The translations under genes and the position numbers were made by a program. Below, piece after piece: positions 44,037 through 52,074 of a stretch of 64,000 bases of DNA. Below the pieces are notes generated by a model, which saw only the letters and a list, made by a program, of their open reading frames with translations, did no database searches and was not told the origin of the DNA. How positions within the stretch are numbered: position 1 is the stretch's first letter; each line of letters opens with the position of its first letter. Source of the stretch: SZAS-103 sp964449135 (lineage in GTDB: Bacteria; Pseudomonadota; Gammaproteobacteria; Xanthomonadales; Xanthomonadaceae); the NCBI GenBank assembly GCA_964449135.1, contig CAYUXZ010000001.1, positions 1-64,000 of the forward strand, read 5' to 3'.

Positions 44037-44828
44037 ATGCCAGTAACCATCAAGACCGCCGACGAGATCGCCAGGATGCGCGTGGCCGGGCGGCTTGCGG
44101 CCGAAGTGCTGCAGGTCGTCGCGCCGCACGTGAAGGCCGGCGTAAGCACGGCCGAGCTCGACCGCATCTGCCACGACCACATCGTCCATGTGCAGCAGGC
44201 GATTCCTGCGAATGTCGGCTATCGCGGTTTCCCCGCGACGGTGTGCACCTCGGTCAACAACGTGATCTGCCACGGCATCCCGAGCGAGGCGAAGATCCTC
44301 AAGGACGGCGACATCGTCAACATCGACGTCACCGTGATCAAGGACGGCCTGCACGGCGATACCAGCCGCATGTACGTGGTGGGCGAAGTGCCGGTGCTCG
44401 CGAAGCGACTCGTCGACGTCACCCGCGAAGCGATGTGGCGCGGCATCCGCGTGGTGAAACCCGGCGCGACGCTGGGCGACATCGGCCACGCGATCCAGAG
44501 CTACGTCGAATCCGAGCGTTTTTCGGTCGTGCGCGAATACTGCGGCCACGGCATCGGGCGCATCTACCACGAGGACCCGCAGGTGCTGCACTACGGCCGT
44601 CCGGGCGAAGGCATGCGGCTGCAGAAAGGCATGACCTTCACGATCGAGCCCATGGTCAACGCCGGCGCGCGGCACACACGGCTGATGCCGGATGGCTGGA
44701 CGGTGGTGACCAAGGACCGCTCGCTTTCGGCGCAGTGGGAACACACCGTGCTGGTCACCGAGAGCGGCGTGGACGTGCTCACGCGCGTACCCGGCGACGA
44801 CAACGAGCCGGCGCACAACGGCTTGTGA
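44037..44828 (+). CDS. map: Methionine aminopeptidase type I
   Basis: A 263-residue (E. coli 264) metalloenzyme that removes the initiator Met from new proteins. All five metal ligands are in normal motifs: NIDVTVIKDGLHGDTSRM with the two Asp, YCGHGIGRIYHEDPQVLHYG with the His, and FTIEPMVNAG and AQWEHTVLVTESG with the two Glu. The ATG at 44037 has no clear ribosome site; a GATAAT at 44024-44029 might place the start site right next to it. It opens the rightward operon with glnD, which it overlaps by 4 bp (GTGA), and is divergent from rpsB. Confidence 0.96.
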   Translation: MPVTIKTADEIARMRVAGRLAAEVLQVVAPHVKAGVSTAELDRICHDHIVHVQQAIPANVGYRGFPATVCTSVNNVICHGIPSEAKILKDGDIVNIDVTVIKDGLHGDTSRMYVVGEVPVLAKRLVDVTREAMWRGIRVVKPGATLGDIGHAIQSYVESERFSVVREYCGHGIGRIYHEDPQVLHYGRPGEGMRLQKGMTFTIEPMVNAGARHTRLMPDGWTVVTKDRSLSAQWEHTVLVTESGVDVLTRVPGDDNEPAHNGL

Positions 44829-47452
44829 ACATCGCCCCGCCCGCGTCGTCGCAAGCGGGCGCCGACGAACGCGAAACGGCGCTGCTCGATGACGCGGCCT
44901 GGACGCAATCGGCACGGGCACGACTTGCGACAGGCGACTCCGAGCGAGCCACACGCTTCGACGCGGGTGAAACCGTCGAGACTCTGCTGACCGCGCGCGC
45001 GGATGCGGTTGATGCGATCGTGCGCGAGGCTTGGTCGCGCGCCTGCGGCGATGCGCAAGACCTGCATCTCTTCGCGACCGGAGGTTACGCCCGTCGCGAA
45101 CTGTTTCCGTTTTCGGACGTGGATCTGCTGGTGCTTTCGGACGCACGTCCGACCGTCGCGCAACAGGACGCGCTGTCGCGATTCTTCGCTCTGCTCTGGG
45201 ACACGGGGTTGCGAACTGGCCACGCGGTGCGCACGCCGTCGGAATCGACGCAGGCCGCAGCGGCCGACATCACAGCGCTCACCGCGATGATGGAAGCGCG
45301 CCTGCCCAGCGGCGATCCGAAGGCGGTGGAAGTCCTGCGCGCCGCGATCGCGCCGCAGCAGGTCTGGTCTGCCGCGGATTACTTCGAAGGCAAGCGTTCC
45401 GAGCAGCGCCAGCGCCACGCCCGCTTCAACGACACCGCGCACAACCTCGAGCCCAACCTCAAGGACGGACCCGGCGGCCTGCGCGATCTGCAGACCCTGA
45501 ACTGGATGGCGCAACGCGTGCTCGGCGCAGCGGACTTGGCCGCGCTGGTGCCACTGGGGCAACTCGGCGAGGACGAACACGCCGCGCTCTTGCGCGAGCG
45601 CCGCGCATTGTCGCGGTTGCGCTACGCGTTGCACCTCGTCGCGGGGCGTGCCGAGGAGCGCCTGCTGTTCGAGCACCAGAAGGCGCTCGCGGAGCGGCTG
45701 GGCTATCGCGACGAACACCGCGACAACCTCGCGGTCGAGCAATTGATGCAGGGATTCTTCCGAAGCGCCGCAGTGGTGCTGCGGATCAACGACCGCCTGC
45801 TGCAACGCTTCGAGGAACAACTCGAAGGACGCGCCGAACCGGTGCGGTTGGAAGCCGGTTTCGTTTCCTTGCGCGGATATCTCGCGTTCGAAGACACGTC
45901 CCCGCCCGACGCGGAGCGCTGCCTGCGCCTGTTCGCGACCTGGACCGAGCACCCCGATGTGCGTGGCCTGCATTCGGAAACCGCGCGCCTGCTCGCCGAG
46001 ACGCTGCCGCGCATCCCCGCGTATTCCGATGCGACGCCCGAACTGCGCACGCGCTTCATTGCGCTGCTGCGCCGGCCCGATGCGGTGACCACGCTCATGC
46101 GGATGGCGAAGCTGGGCGTGCTTTCGCGCTACCTGCCGGGTTTCGGCAAGGTCAGCGGACGGATGCAGTACGACCTCTTCCACGTGTTCACCGTGGACCA
46201 GCACACGCTCGCGGTGCTGCGGCACATGGACGGTTTCGCGAGCGGCGCGGAAGCCGACCGCTTCACGCAGGCGCAGGCGGTCTGGCCGCGCCTGCGGAAG
46301 CCCGAACTGCTGCTGCTCGCCGGACTCTTCCACGATATCGCCAAGGGTCGCGGCGGCGATCACTCCGAACTCGGCGCGGATGATGCACGCGATTTCTGCG
46401 CGGCGCACGGGCTGCCGGACGCCGATACCGATCTGGTCGGATGGCTGGTGCGCGAACATCTGATCATGTCGTTGACCGGCCAGAAACAGGACATCGCAGA
46501 TCCGGACGTGATCAACCGATTCGCCGAGCGCGTCGCCGACCGCGAACGTCTCGATTACCTCTACCTGCTGACCTGCGCCGACATCGCGGGCACGAGCCCG
46601 AAGTTGTGGAATGCGTGGAAGGACCGCCTGTTCGCCGACCTGTACGCGGCTACGCGCTTCGCGCTGCGGCGCGGCCTGGAGCATCCGGTGCACGCCACGG
46701 AGCGCATCACCGAGACGCGCGCGGATGCGCTCGCGCTGCTGCACGTGGAAGATTTCGATGCAGCGTCCATCGAACAGGTCTGGGCGCGGCTTCCCGACGA
46801 GGTGTTCCTGCGCTACCGCGCCTCGCAGGTCGCCTGGCAGACTGCCACGCTGATCGCGCACGGTGGCAGCGCGGATGCGCTGGTCGCGGCGCGCACACTG
46901 GACAGCTCCGGCCTGCAGGAAGTGTTCGTGCACGCGCGCGACCGCGATGGCCTGTTCGCTGCCGCGGTCGCGACGCTGGATCGGCTCGGACTCGGCATCC
47001 TCGAGGCGCGCGCGCTGGCGACACGCGACGGCCACGTGTTCGACAGCTTCCAGGCGCTGCCCACGCATCCCGAACGCGCGCCGACGCCGGAGCGCGTCGC
47101 GCAGACGCTGCGCGTGGCGATCGCCGATCCGGACGCGGTGCGTCCGACGCGCCGAGCGCTGCCGCGCCGGCTGCGCCATTTCGCGATCGCGCCCAGGGTC
47201 GAGTTCTCCGACGCCGGCCGCTTCACGCGGATGACCCTGGTCGCCGCCGACCGTCCCGGATTGCTCGCAGACGCCGCGCAGGTGCTGCGCGGACAGCGTC
47301 TGCGCGTGCATGATGCGCGGATCGCGACCTTCGGCGAACGGGTGGAGGATTTCTTCCTGATCAGCGACGATCGCGATCGGGCATTGGACGCGGCGCGGCA
47401 GGAAGTCCTGCGCGTGGCATTGATCGCGGCACTCGAATTGGAGAACGCATGA
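44825..47452 (+). CDS. glnD: Bifunctional uridylyltransferase/uridylyl-removing enzyme
   Basis: The nitrogen sensor, 875 residues, which uridylylates PII at low glutamine and removes the group at high glutamine. The nucleotidyltransferase motif is ATGGYARRELFPFSDVDLLV, followed by LKDGPGGLRDLQTLNWM. The HD hydrolase domain has LLLLAGLFHDIAKGRGGDHS. Two ACT domains lie at the C-terminus (FVHARDRDGLFAAAVATLDR and LVAADRPGLLADAAQVLRG). The start is a GTG at 44825 overlapping the map stop; longer readings would overlap map. It is followed by dapD with a 4-bp overlap. Confidence 0.95.
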   Translation: MNIAPPASSQAGADERETALLDDAAWTQSARARLATGDSERATRFDAGETVETLLTARADAVDAIVREAWSRACGDAQDLHLFATGGYARRELFPFSDVDLLVLSDARPTVAQQDALSRFFALLWDTGLRTGHAVRTPSESTQAAAADITALTAMMEARLPSGDPKAVEVLRAAIAPQQVWSAADYFEGKRSEQRQRHARFNDTAHNLEPNLKDGPGGLRDLQTLNWMAQRVLGAADLAALVPLGQLGEDEHAALLRERRALSRLRYALHLVAGRAEERLLFEHQKALAERLGYRDEHRDNLAVEQLMQGFFRSAAVVLRINDRLLQRFEEQLEGRAEPVRLEAGFVSLRGYLAFEDTSPPDAERCLRLFATWTEHPDVRGLHSETARLLAETLPRIPAYSDATPELRTRFIALLRRPDAVTTLMRMAKLGVLSRYLPGFGKVSGRMQYDLFHVFTVDQHTLAVLRHMDGFASGAEADRFTQAQAVWPRLRKPELLLLAGLFHDIAKGRGGDHSELGADDARDFCAAHGLPDADTDLVGWLVREHLIMSLTGQKQDIADPDVINRFAERVADRERLDYLYLLTCADIAGTSPKLWNAWKDRLFADLYAATRFALRRGLEHPVHATERITETRADALALLHVEDFDAASIEQVWARLPDEVFLRYRASQVAWQTATLIAHGGSADALVAARTLDSSGLQEVFVHARDRDGLFAAAVATLDRLGLGILEARALATRDGHVFDSFQALPTHPERAPTPERVAQTLRVAIADPDAVRPTRRALPRRLRHFAIAPRVEFSDAGRFTRMTLVAADRPGLLADAAQVLRGQRLRVHDARIATFGERVEDFFLISDDRDRALDAARQEVLRVALIAALELENA

Positions 47453-48285
47453 ACCACGACGCACTGCTGCGGGTTGTCATCGAGGATGCCTGGGTGCGCC
47501 GCGACGCGCTGACCGTGGCGGAAATCGACGCGACGCTGCGTCCGGCGATCGAGCACGTGATCGATCGCATCGAAGCCGGCGCGCTGCGCGTCGCCGAGCC
47601 GACCGACGAAGGCTGGACGGTGAACCAGTGGCTGAAGAAGGCCGTGCTGCTGTACTTCAAGGTCAGCGCGAACATGGTCCAGGACGCATCACCGGCCCCG
47701 TACTGGGACAAGGTGCCGCAGCGTTTCGCGGGATTCGACGCAGCAGCGTTCCGCGAACTCGGCGCGCGCGTGGTGCCGGGGGCGATCGTGCGGCGCGGTG
47801 CGCACATCGGCAAGGACGTCGTGCTGATGCCGAGCTTCGTGAACATCGGCGCGCATGTGGGCGAGGGTACGATGGTGGACACTTGGGCGACGGTCGGTTC
47901 CTGCGCGCAGATCGGCGCGCGCTGCCACTTGTCCGGCGGCGCCGGCATCGGCGGCGTGCTCGAACCGCTGCAGGCCGCGCCGACGATCATCGAGGACGAC
48001 TGTTTTGTCGGCGCACGATCCGAAGTGGTGGAAGGCGTGATCGTCGAGCGCGGCAGCGTGATCGGCATGGGCGTCTTCCTCGGCCAGAGCACGCGCATCT
48101 ATGACCGTGCAGCGAAGACGATTTCATACGGCCGCGTTCCCGCCGGCAGCGTGGTCGTGTCGGGTTCGCTGCCCGCGGCCGACGGCTCGCATTCGCTGTA
48201 CTGCGCGGTGATCGTCAAGCAGGTGGATGAGAAGACGCGCTCCAAGACCTCGGTCAACGAGCTGCTGCGCGGAGCGGCGGAATGA
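47449..48285 (+). CDS. dapD: 2,3,4,5-tetrahydropyridine-2,6-dicarboxylate N-succinyltransferase
   Basis: A 278-residue trimeric beta-helix enzyme of the succinylase branch of lysine and diaminopimelate synthesis. An N-terminal helical domain includes DEGWTVNQWLKKAVLLYFK. The hexapeptide region has PGAIVRRGAHIGKDVVLMPS, GTMVDTWATVGSCAQIG, and GGAGIGGVLEPLQAAPTIIE. It is translationally coupled on both sides (ATGA with glnD and with the next ORF). The pathway partner dapE is three genes downstream. Confidence 0.96.
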   Translation: MNHDALLRVVIEDAWVRRDALTVAEIDATLRPAIEHVIDRIEAGALRVAEPTDEGWTVNQWLKKAVLLYFKVSANMVQDASPAPYWDKVPQRFAGFDAAAFRELGARVVPGAIVRRGAHIGKDVVLMPSFVNIGAHVGEGTMVDTWATVGSCAQIGARCHLSGGAGIGGVLEPLQAAPTIIEDDCFVGARSEVVEGVIVERGSVIGMGVFLGQSTRIYDRAAKTISYGRVPAGSVVVSGSLPAADGSHSLYCAVIVKQVDEKTRSKTSVNELLRGAAE

Positions 48286-48752
48286 AGACGATTTCCTCGA
48301 AACAGACGTTCTTCATCAAGAAGATATTCCCGGTGATCTGGCTGGGAGGTGTCGCTTTCGCAATCATCATCACGATTCTTGCAGGTGCCCTGCGCGCCGG
48401 ACCGCAGTTCCTGATCGGGCCGATTTTGATGTTGGTGATCGGCTTCGTCATATTTAGGAAGCTCGTCTGGGATCTTGCCGACGAAGTGTGCGATGGAGGC
48501 GACTTCCTGATCGTGCGGCGCGGCAGTGTCGAGGACCGTGTGCAACTCGCGGACATCATGAACGTGAGCATCAGCCAGTTCAGCAATCCGCCGCGCCTGA
48601 GCCTGCGTCTGCGCAAGCCCGGCAAGTTCGGCGACGAGATTGTGTTCAGTCCGCCGCGTACCTCGGTGTTCAATCCGTTCGCGCGCAACCCGGTCGCCGA
48701 AGACCTGATCAAACGAGTCGATCGCGCGCGCCAGCAGGATGCGCGCCGATGA
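48282..48752 (+). CDS. Hypothetical membrane protein in the dap operon
   Basis: A 156-residue protein not recognised by family. Two hydrophobic helices are predicted at about residues 15-37 and 42-60, followed by a cytoplasmic domain (residues 65-156) that looks beta-rich at first (DFLIVRRGSVEDRVQLADI, a PH-like pattern) and ends in an Arg/Asp/Gln tail. The 5' part is noticeably lower in GC than its neighbours. It overlaps dapD and the following gene by 4 bp each, so it is an integral member of the operon. Its role is unknown. Confidence 0.7.
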   Translation: MKTISSKQTFFIKKIFPVIWLGGVAFAIIITILAGALRAGPQFLIGPILMLVIGFVIFRKLVWDLADEVCDGGDFLIVRRGSVEDRVQLADIMNVSISQFSNPPRLSLRLRKPGKFGDEIVFSPPRTSVFNPFARNPVAEDLIKRVDRARQQDARR

Positions 48753-49108
48753 CGACGCTGTACGGATTGTCGAACTGCGACACCTGCCGCAAGGCACGCA
48801 ACTGGCTCGATCGCTTCGGTGTCGCCTACACCTTCGTGGACTATCGCGAGCAGCGTCAGCCGCCCGAAGCGCTGGTCGCGTGGAGGGACACGGCTGGCAG
48901 TTGGGACGCGCTGATCAACAAGTCCTCGACGACCTGGCGGCAGTTGCCGCCGAACCGCAAGCAGCCGGCCTCGGACGCGGAATGGAGGCTGCTGCTCAAG
49001 GAGTATCCGCAGCTGATCCGCAGGCCGGTGGTCGTCACCAGCGACGGAGCGGTGTCGCAGGGCTTTACCGACAACGGGTTCAAGCAGAAATTCGGTATCA
49101 GGAAATGA
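48749..49108 (+). CDS. ArsC/Spx family protein (YffB-like)
   Basis: A 119-residue thioredoxin-fold protein. The N-terminal motif YGLSNCDTCRKARNWLDRFG has the Cys-x-x-Cys of the Spx/YffB group, followed by YTFVDYREQRQ and the late KRRPVVV-like stretch (LIRRPVVVTSDG). YffB-type proteins are glutathione-dependent reductase-like and occur next to dapE in many gammaproteobacteria. True arsenate reduction is unlikely because no ars genes are near. It is coupled by 4-bp overlaps to both neighbours. Confidence 0.86.
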   Translation: MTTLYGLSNCDTCRKARNWLDRFGVAYTFVDYREQRQPPEALVAWRDTAGSWDALINKSSTTWRQLPPNRKQPASDAEWRLLLKEYPQLIRRPVVVTSDGAVSQGFTDNGFKQKFGIRK

Positions 49109-50265
49109 ACGACGCCATCGCGCTCACGGAAGAACTGATCCGCCGCGTTTCCATCACGCCTGACGATGCCGGTTGCCAGGAATTGATCGCGCAGCGATTG
49201 ACGCGAGCGGGATTCCGTTGCGCGCAACTCGACTTCGGCGCGGTGAAGAACCTCTGGGCGACGCACGGCAACGAAGGACCGGTTCTCGTTTTCCTCGGCC
49301 ACACCGACGTCGTGCCGCCCGGTCCGCGCGAGAAATGGTCGAGCAATCCGTTCGTGCCCGAGGTACGCGACGGCGTGCTCTACGGTCGCGGCGCGGCCGA
49401 CATGAAGAGCGGCGTCGCCGCGATGGTCTGCGCGCTGGAAGCCTTCGCCGTTGCGCATCCGCAACACCCGGGAACGATCGCGTTGCTGGTGACGTCCGAC
49501 GAGGAGGGCGATGCGATCGACGGCGTGCGCCGCGTCGCGGAGCATTTTCGCGCGAGCGGGCAACGCATCGATTTTTGCATTACCGGCGAACCTTCGTCGG
49601 TGAGCAGGCTCGGCGACCTGATCCGCGTCGGTCGCCGCGGCACGCTGTCGGCGACGTTGACGGTGCGCGGCGTGCAAGGCCACGTTGCCTATCCCGATCG
49701 CGCGCGCAATCCCATCCACCAGGTCGCGCCCGCGCTTGCCGACCTTTCGACGCGACGCTGGGACGAAGGTTACGCGCTGGACACCGCGCATCCGGCTTCT
49801 ACCAGTAATTTTCCGCCGAGCAGCCTGCAGGTTTCGAACATCCACTCCGGTACCGGCGCGAACAACGTGATTCCCGGAACCTGCGAGGTCGTGTTCAACA
49901 TCCGCTACAACCCGAACTGGAGCGCGCCCGATCTAGAACGCGAAGTCCACAAGATGCTCGATGCGCACGGCCTGGAATACGACATCGCCTGGTTGCGCGG
50001 CGGCGAGCCCTTCCTCACCCGCGAGGGACGCCTGCGCGAGGTCGTGCGCGCGGTGCTGAGCGAGCAATGCGGCATCGTGCCCGAGGAAAGCACCGGCGGC
50101 GGGACTTCGGATGCGCGTTTCATCGCGCCGCTGGGCGCGGAAGTCATCGAGCTCGGGCCGGTCAACGCGAGCATCCACAAGGTGGACGAGCACGTCGCGC
50201 TCGACGAACTGCGGCGTCTGCCCGCGATCTTCGTCGCGATCGCCGAGCGCCTGCTCGCAAATTGA
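49105..50265 (+). CDS. dapE: Succinyl-diaminopimelate desuccinylase
   Basis: A 386-residue zinc peptidase of the M20 family that hydrolyses N-succinyl-LL-diaminopimelate. The metal motifs are LVFLGHTDVVPPGP with His and Asp, YGRGAADMKSGVAAM with the second Asp, TSDEEGDAIDG with the catalytic Glu, and ELGPVNASIHKVDEHV with the last His. The dimerisation lid is VRGVQGHVAYPDRARNPIH. It is the last gene of the map-glnD-dapD operon and overlaps the preceding gene by 4 bp. A hairpin follows its stop. Confidence 0.96.
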   Translation: MNDAIALTEELIRRVSITPDDAGCQELIAQRLTRAGFRCAQLDFGAVKNLWATHGNEGPVLVFLGHTDVVPPGPREKWSSNPFVPEVRDGVLYGRGAADMKSGVAAMVCALEAFAVAHPQHPGTIALLVTSDEEGDAIDGVRRVAEHFRASGQRIDFCITGEPSSVSRLGDLIRVGRRGTLSATLTVRGVQGHVAYPDRARNPIHQVAPALADLSTRRWDEGYALDTAHPASTSNFPPSSLQVSNIHSGTGANNVIPGTCEVVFNIRYNPNWSAPDLEREVHKMLDAHGLEYDIAWLRGGEPFLTREGRLREVVRAVLSEQCGIVPEESTGGGTSDARFIAPLGAEVIELGPVNASIHKVDEHVALDELRRLPAIFVAIAERLLAN

Positions 50266-50275
50266 AGTTGCGCGT

Positions 50276-50295
50276 CCTCTCCGCGAACGGAGAGG
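50276..50295. terminator. Hairpin between convergent dapE and the BNR-lipoprotein gene
   Basis: A perfect 8-bp stem (CCTCTCCG with CGGAGAGG) and a 4-nt loop in the 41-bp gap between two convergent genes. No T-run follows in either direction, so it is a likely but weak bidirectional terminator. Confidence 0.5.
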
Positions 50296-50306
50296 GCGTC
50301 TGAACC

Positions 50307-51995
50307 TCAGCGCAGCTGCGACTGCGGCTGCTTCTGCAACTCCTTCACATGCTCGCGCCACTCGATCTCGCGGCGCTCCATCACGCGGCCGAGGTTGTCG
50401 GAAACCTTCTTGCGGAAATCCTCGGTCATCGCGAACGCGTTCGCGCGCGTTGCCTTGCGCACCGTGTTCTGACGGAGCAGATTGAACATCGCGGCGATGG
50501 ACGCCTGCGGCGCCGAGAACACGTCGGTGCGGTTGTCGAGGTTGCCGCTGTTGGTGATCACGAAGAACGGTTCGATGACGTTGCCCAGGCTGCTCAGGCC
50601 CTGGTAATCGCCGACGAACAGGCCGCGCGCGTTCGGCGCGGTGTCCAGGTCGAACGGGCCGGCGATCGCGCTCTCGGTCCAGGTCGAGGCGTTCGTCGAG
50701 CGCGTCAGCCAGAGGATCGTCGGCAGCGTGGTCGCGTCGGACGTATCGTTGCGGAAGTCGTAGTACATCACCGTAACCATGCCGTCGGGCCGCACGTGCA
50801 CGCCGGGCTCGAAGGCCTCGACGGCCTGGTTGCCATTGATCGCGACCGGCGTGCTCCAGGTCAGGCCGCCGTCGCTGCTGCGCGAGAGCGCGATCGCATC
50901 GTGCGCGCCGTTGGAAAAACGCGCGTCCGCCCAGGTGATGAACAACGTGCCGTTCGGCGCGACCGCCATCTGCGGCAGGTCGGCGCCGTCGCGCACGGCC
51001 GCGCCGGTTTCCGGATCCTTCGCGCCGACCGCGAGCAGGTCGGCGACCTTGATCGGCGCCGACCAGGTCGCGCCGTGGTCGGTCGAGCGGATGATCTCCG
51101 CCGCCGCGGTCTGGTTGTTCGCCGACACGGTGGTGAACAGCGTGAACATGTCGATCAGCGTGCCGTTCGGCAGCACGACGATCTCGTTGCCGAGCGTCTG
51201 CTGCGCCGAGCCGCCGTCGAAGATCGAGCGTGCCGCTTCCCAGGTCGCGCCGCTGTCGGTGCTGCGCGCGAAATACGCCGGGCCGCCGCCGCCGGGCGGC
51301 AAGCGATCCCAGACCGCATACACCAGCGACGGGTTGACCGGGTCGGCGGTGATCGCTTCCTTGTCATTGAAGAACGAGGAGCCGTCGTGGATCAACGTCG
51401 CCGGATTGCTCCAGGTGTGGCCGCCGTCGAGCGAACGGCTCGCGAGAACCGCGCCGTCCGAGCCCGCCGCCTGGATGCCGCCGTCGAACGAGATCGAGAT
51501 CGAATAGACGATGCCGGTCGGACCGATGCTCACCCACGGATCGGACGCGCGCGAATAATTGCCGCCGTTGCCGGAGTTGCCGCCGGCGCAACGCGAGAAC
51601 GGGATCGGTGCGCGGCTCCAGGTCTTGCCGCCATCGGTGGACACCGCGCTCATCAGGCCGCGCGCGCCGCCGTCGGACCAGCGGTCCTGCTGCCACACGC
51701 CGACGACGTGATTGGTGTTCGTCGGATCGACCGCGACGTAGGGCTCGACTTCCGCGTTCGCGTACAGCGTGCCGGTCGCGGCGACGCCGTCGCAGCCATC
51801 GACAAATGGCGATGCCGCGGACACCTGGAACATCGGATCCACGATCGGAGGCGGCGGCGGATTGATGATCGGCGGCGGCGGGGGTGGCGTCGTCGAACCG
51901 CTGGAACCGCCGCCTCCGCCTCCGCACGCGGACAACGCGAGGGCGAGGATCGGAGCGAGCGCGGAGATGCGCGGAATCGGCAGCGGCGATTTCAT
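50307..51995 (-). CDS. BNR/Asp-box repeat lipoprotein (sialidase-like fold)
   Basis: A 562-residue surface or periplasmic lipoprotein. The signal peptide ends in LALSACGGG, so the Cys is acylated, followed by a Gly/Ser and Pro-rich linker. The body is a beta-propeller with repeated Asp-box motifs: STDGGKTWS, SLDGGHTWS, STDSGATWE, STDHGATWS, SSDGGLTWS. Such folds include sialidases, but the catalytic Tyr/Glu set cannot be assigned here, so it may be a glycosidase or a binding protein. The C-terminal 70 residues are helical and charged. It is convergent with dapE. Confidence 0.82.
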   Translation of the reverse strand: MKSPLPIPRISALAPILALALSACGGGGGGSSGSTTPPPPPPIINPPPPPIVDPMFQVSAASPFVDGCDGVAATGTLYANAEVEPYVAVDPTNTNHVVGVWQQDRWSDGGARGLMSAVSTDGGKTWSRAPIPFSRCAGGNSGNGGNYSRASDPWVSIGPTGIVYSISISFDGGIQAAGSDGAVLASRSLDGGHTWSNPATLIHDGSSFFNDKEAITADPVNPSLVYAVWDRLPPGGGGPAYFARSTDSGATWEAARSIFDGGSAQQTLGNEIVVLPNGTLIDMFTLFTTVSANNQTAAAEIIRSTDHGATWSAPIKVADLLAVGAKDPETGAAVRDGADLPQMAVAPNGTLFITWADARFSNGAHDAIALSRSSDGGLTWSTPVAINGNQAVEAFEPGVHVRPDGMVTVMYYDFRNDTSDATTLPTILWLTRSTNASTWTESAIAGPFDLDTAPNARGLFVGDYQGLSSLGNVIEPFFVITNSGNLDNRTDVFSAPQASIAAMFNLLRQNTVRKATRANAFAMTEDFRKKVSDNLGRVMERREIEWREHVKELQKQPQSQLR

Positions 51996-52074
51996 GGCGT
52001 GGCCCGTGGGGGAAGGTGTCGCGCCGAGAGTAGCGAAGTCGCAGCGAAACCGCACCTGCCGCCGCGCGTAGTGT

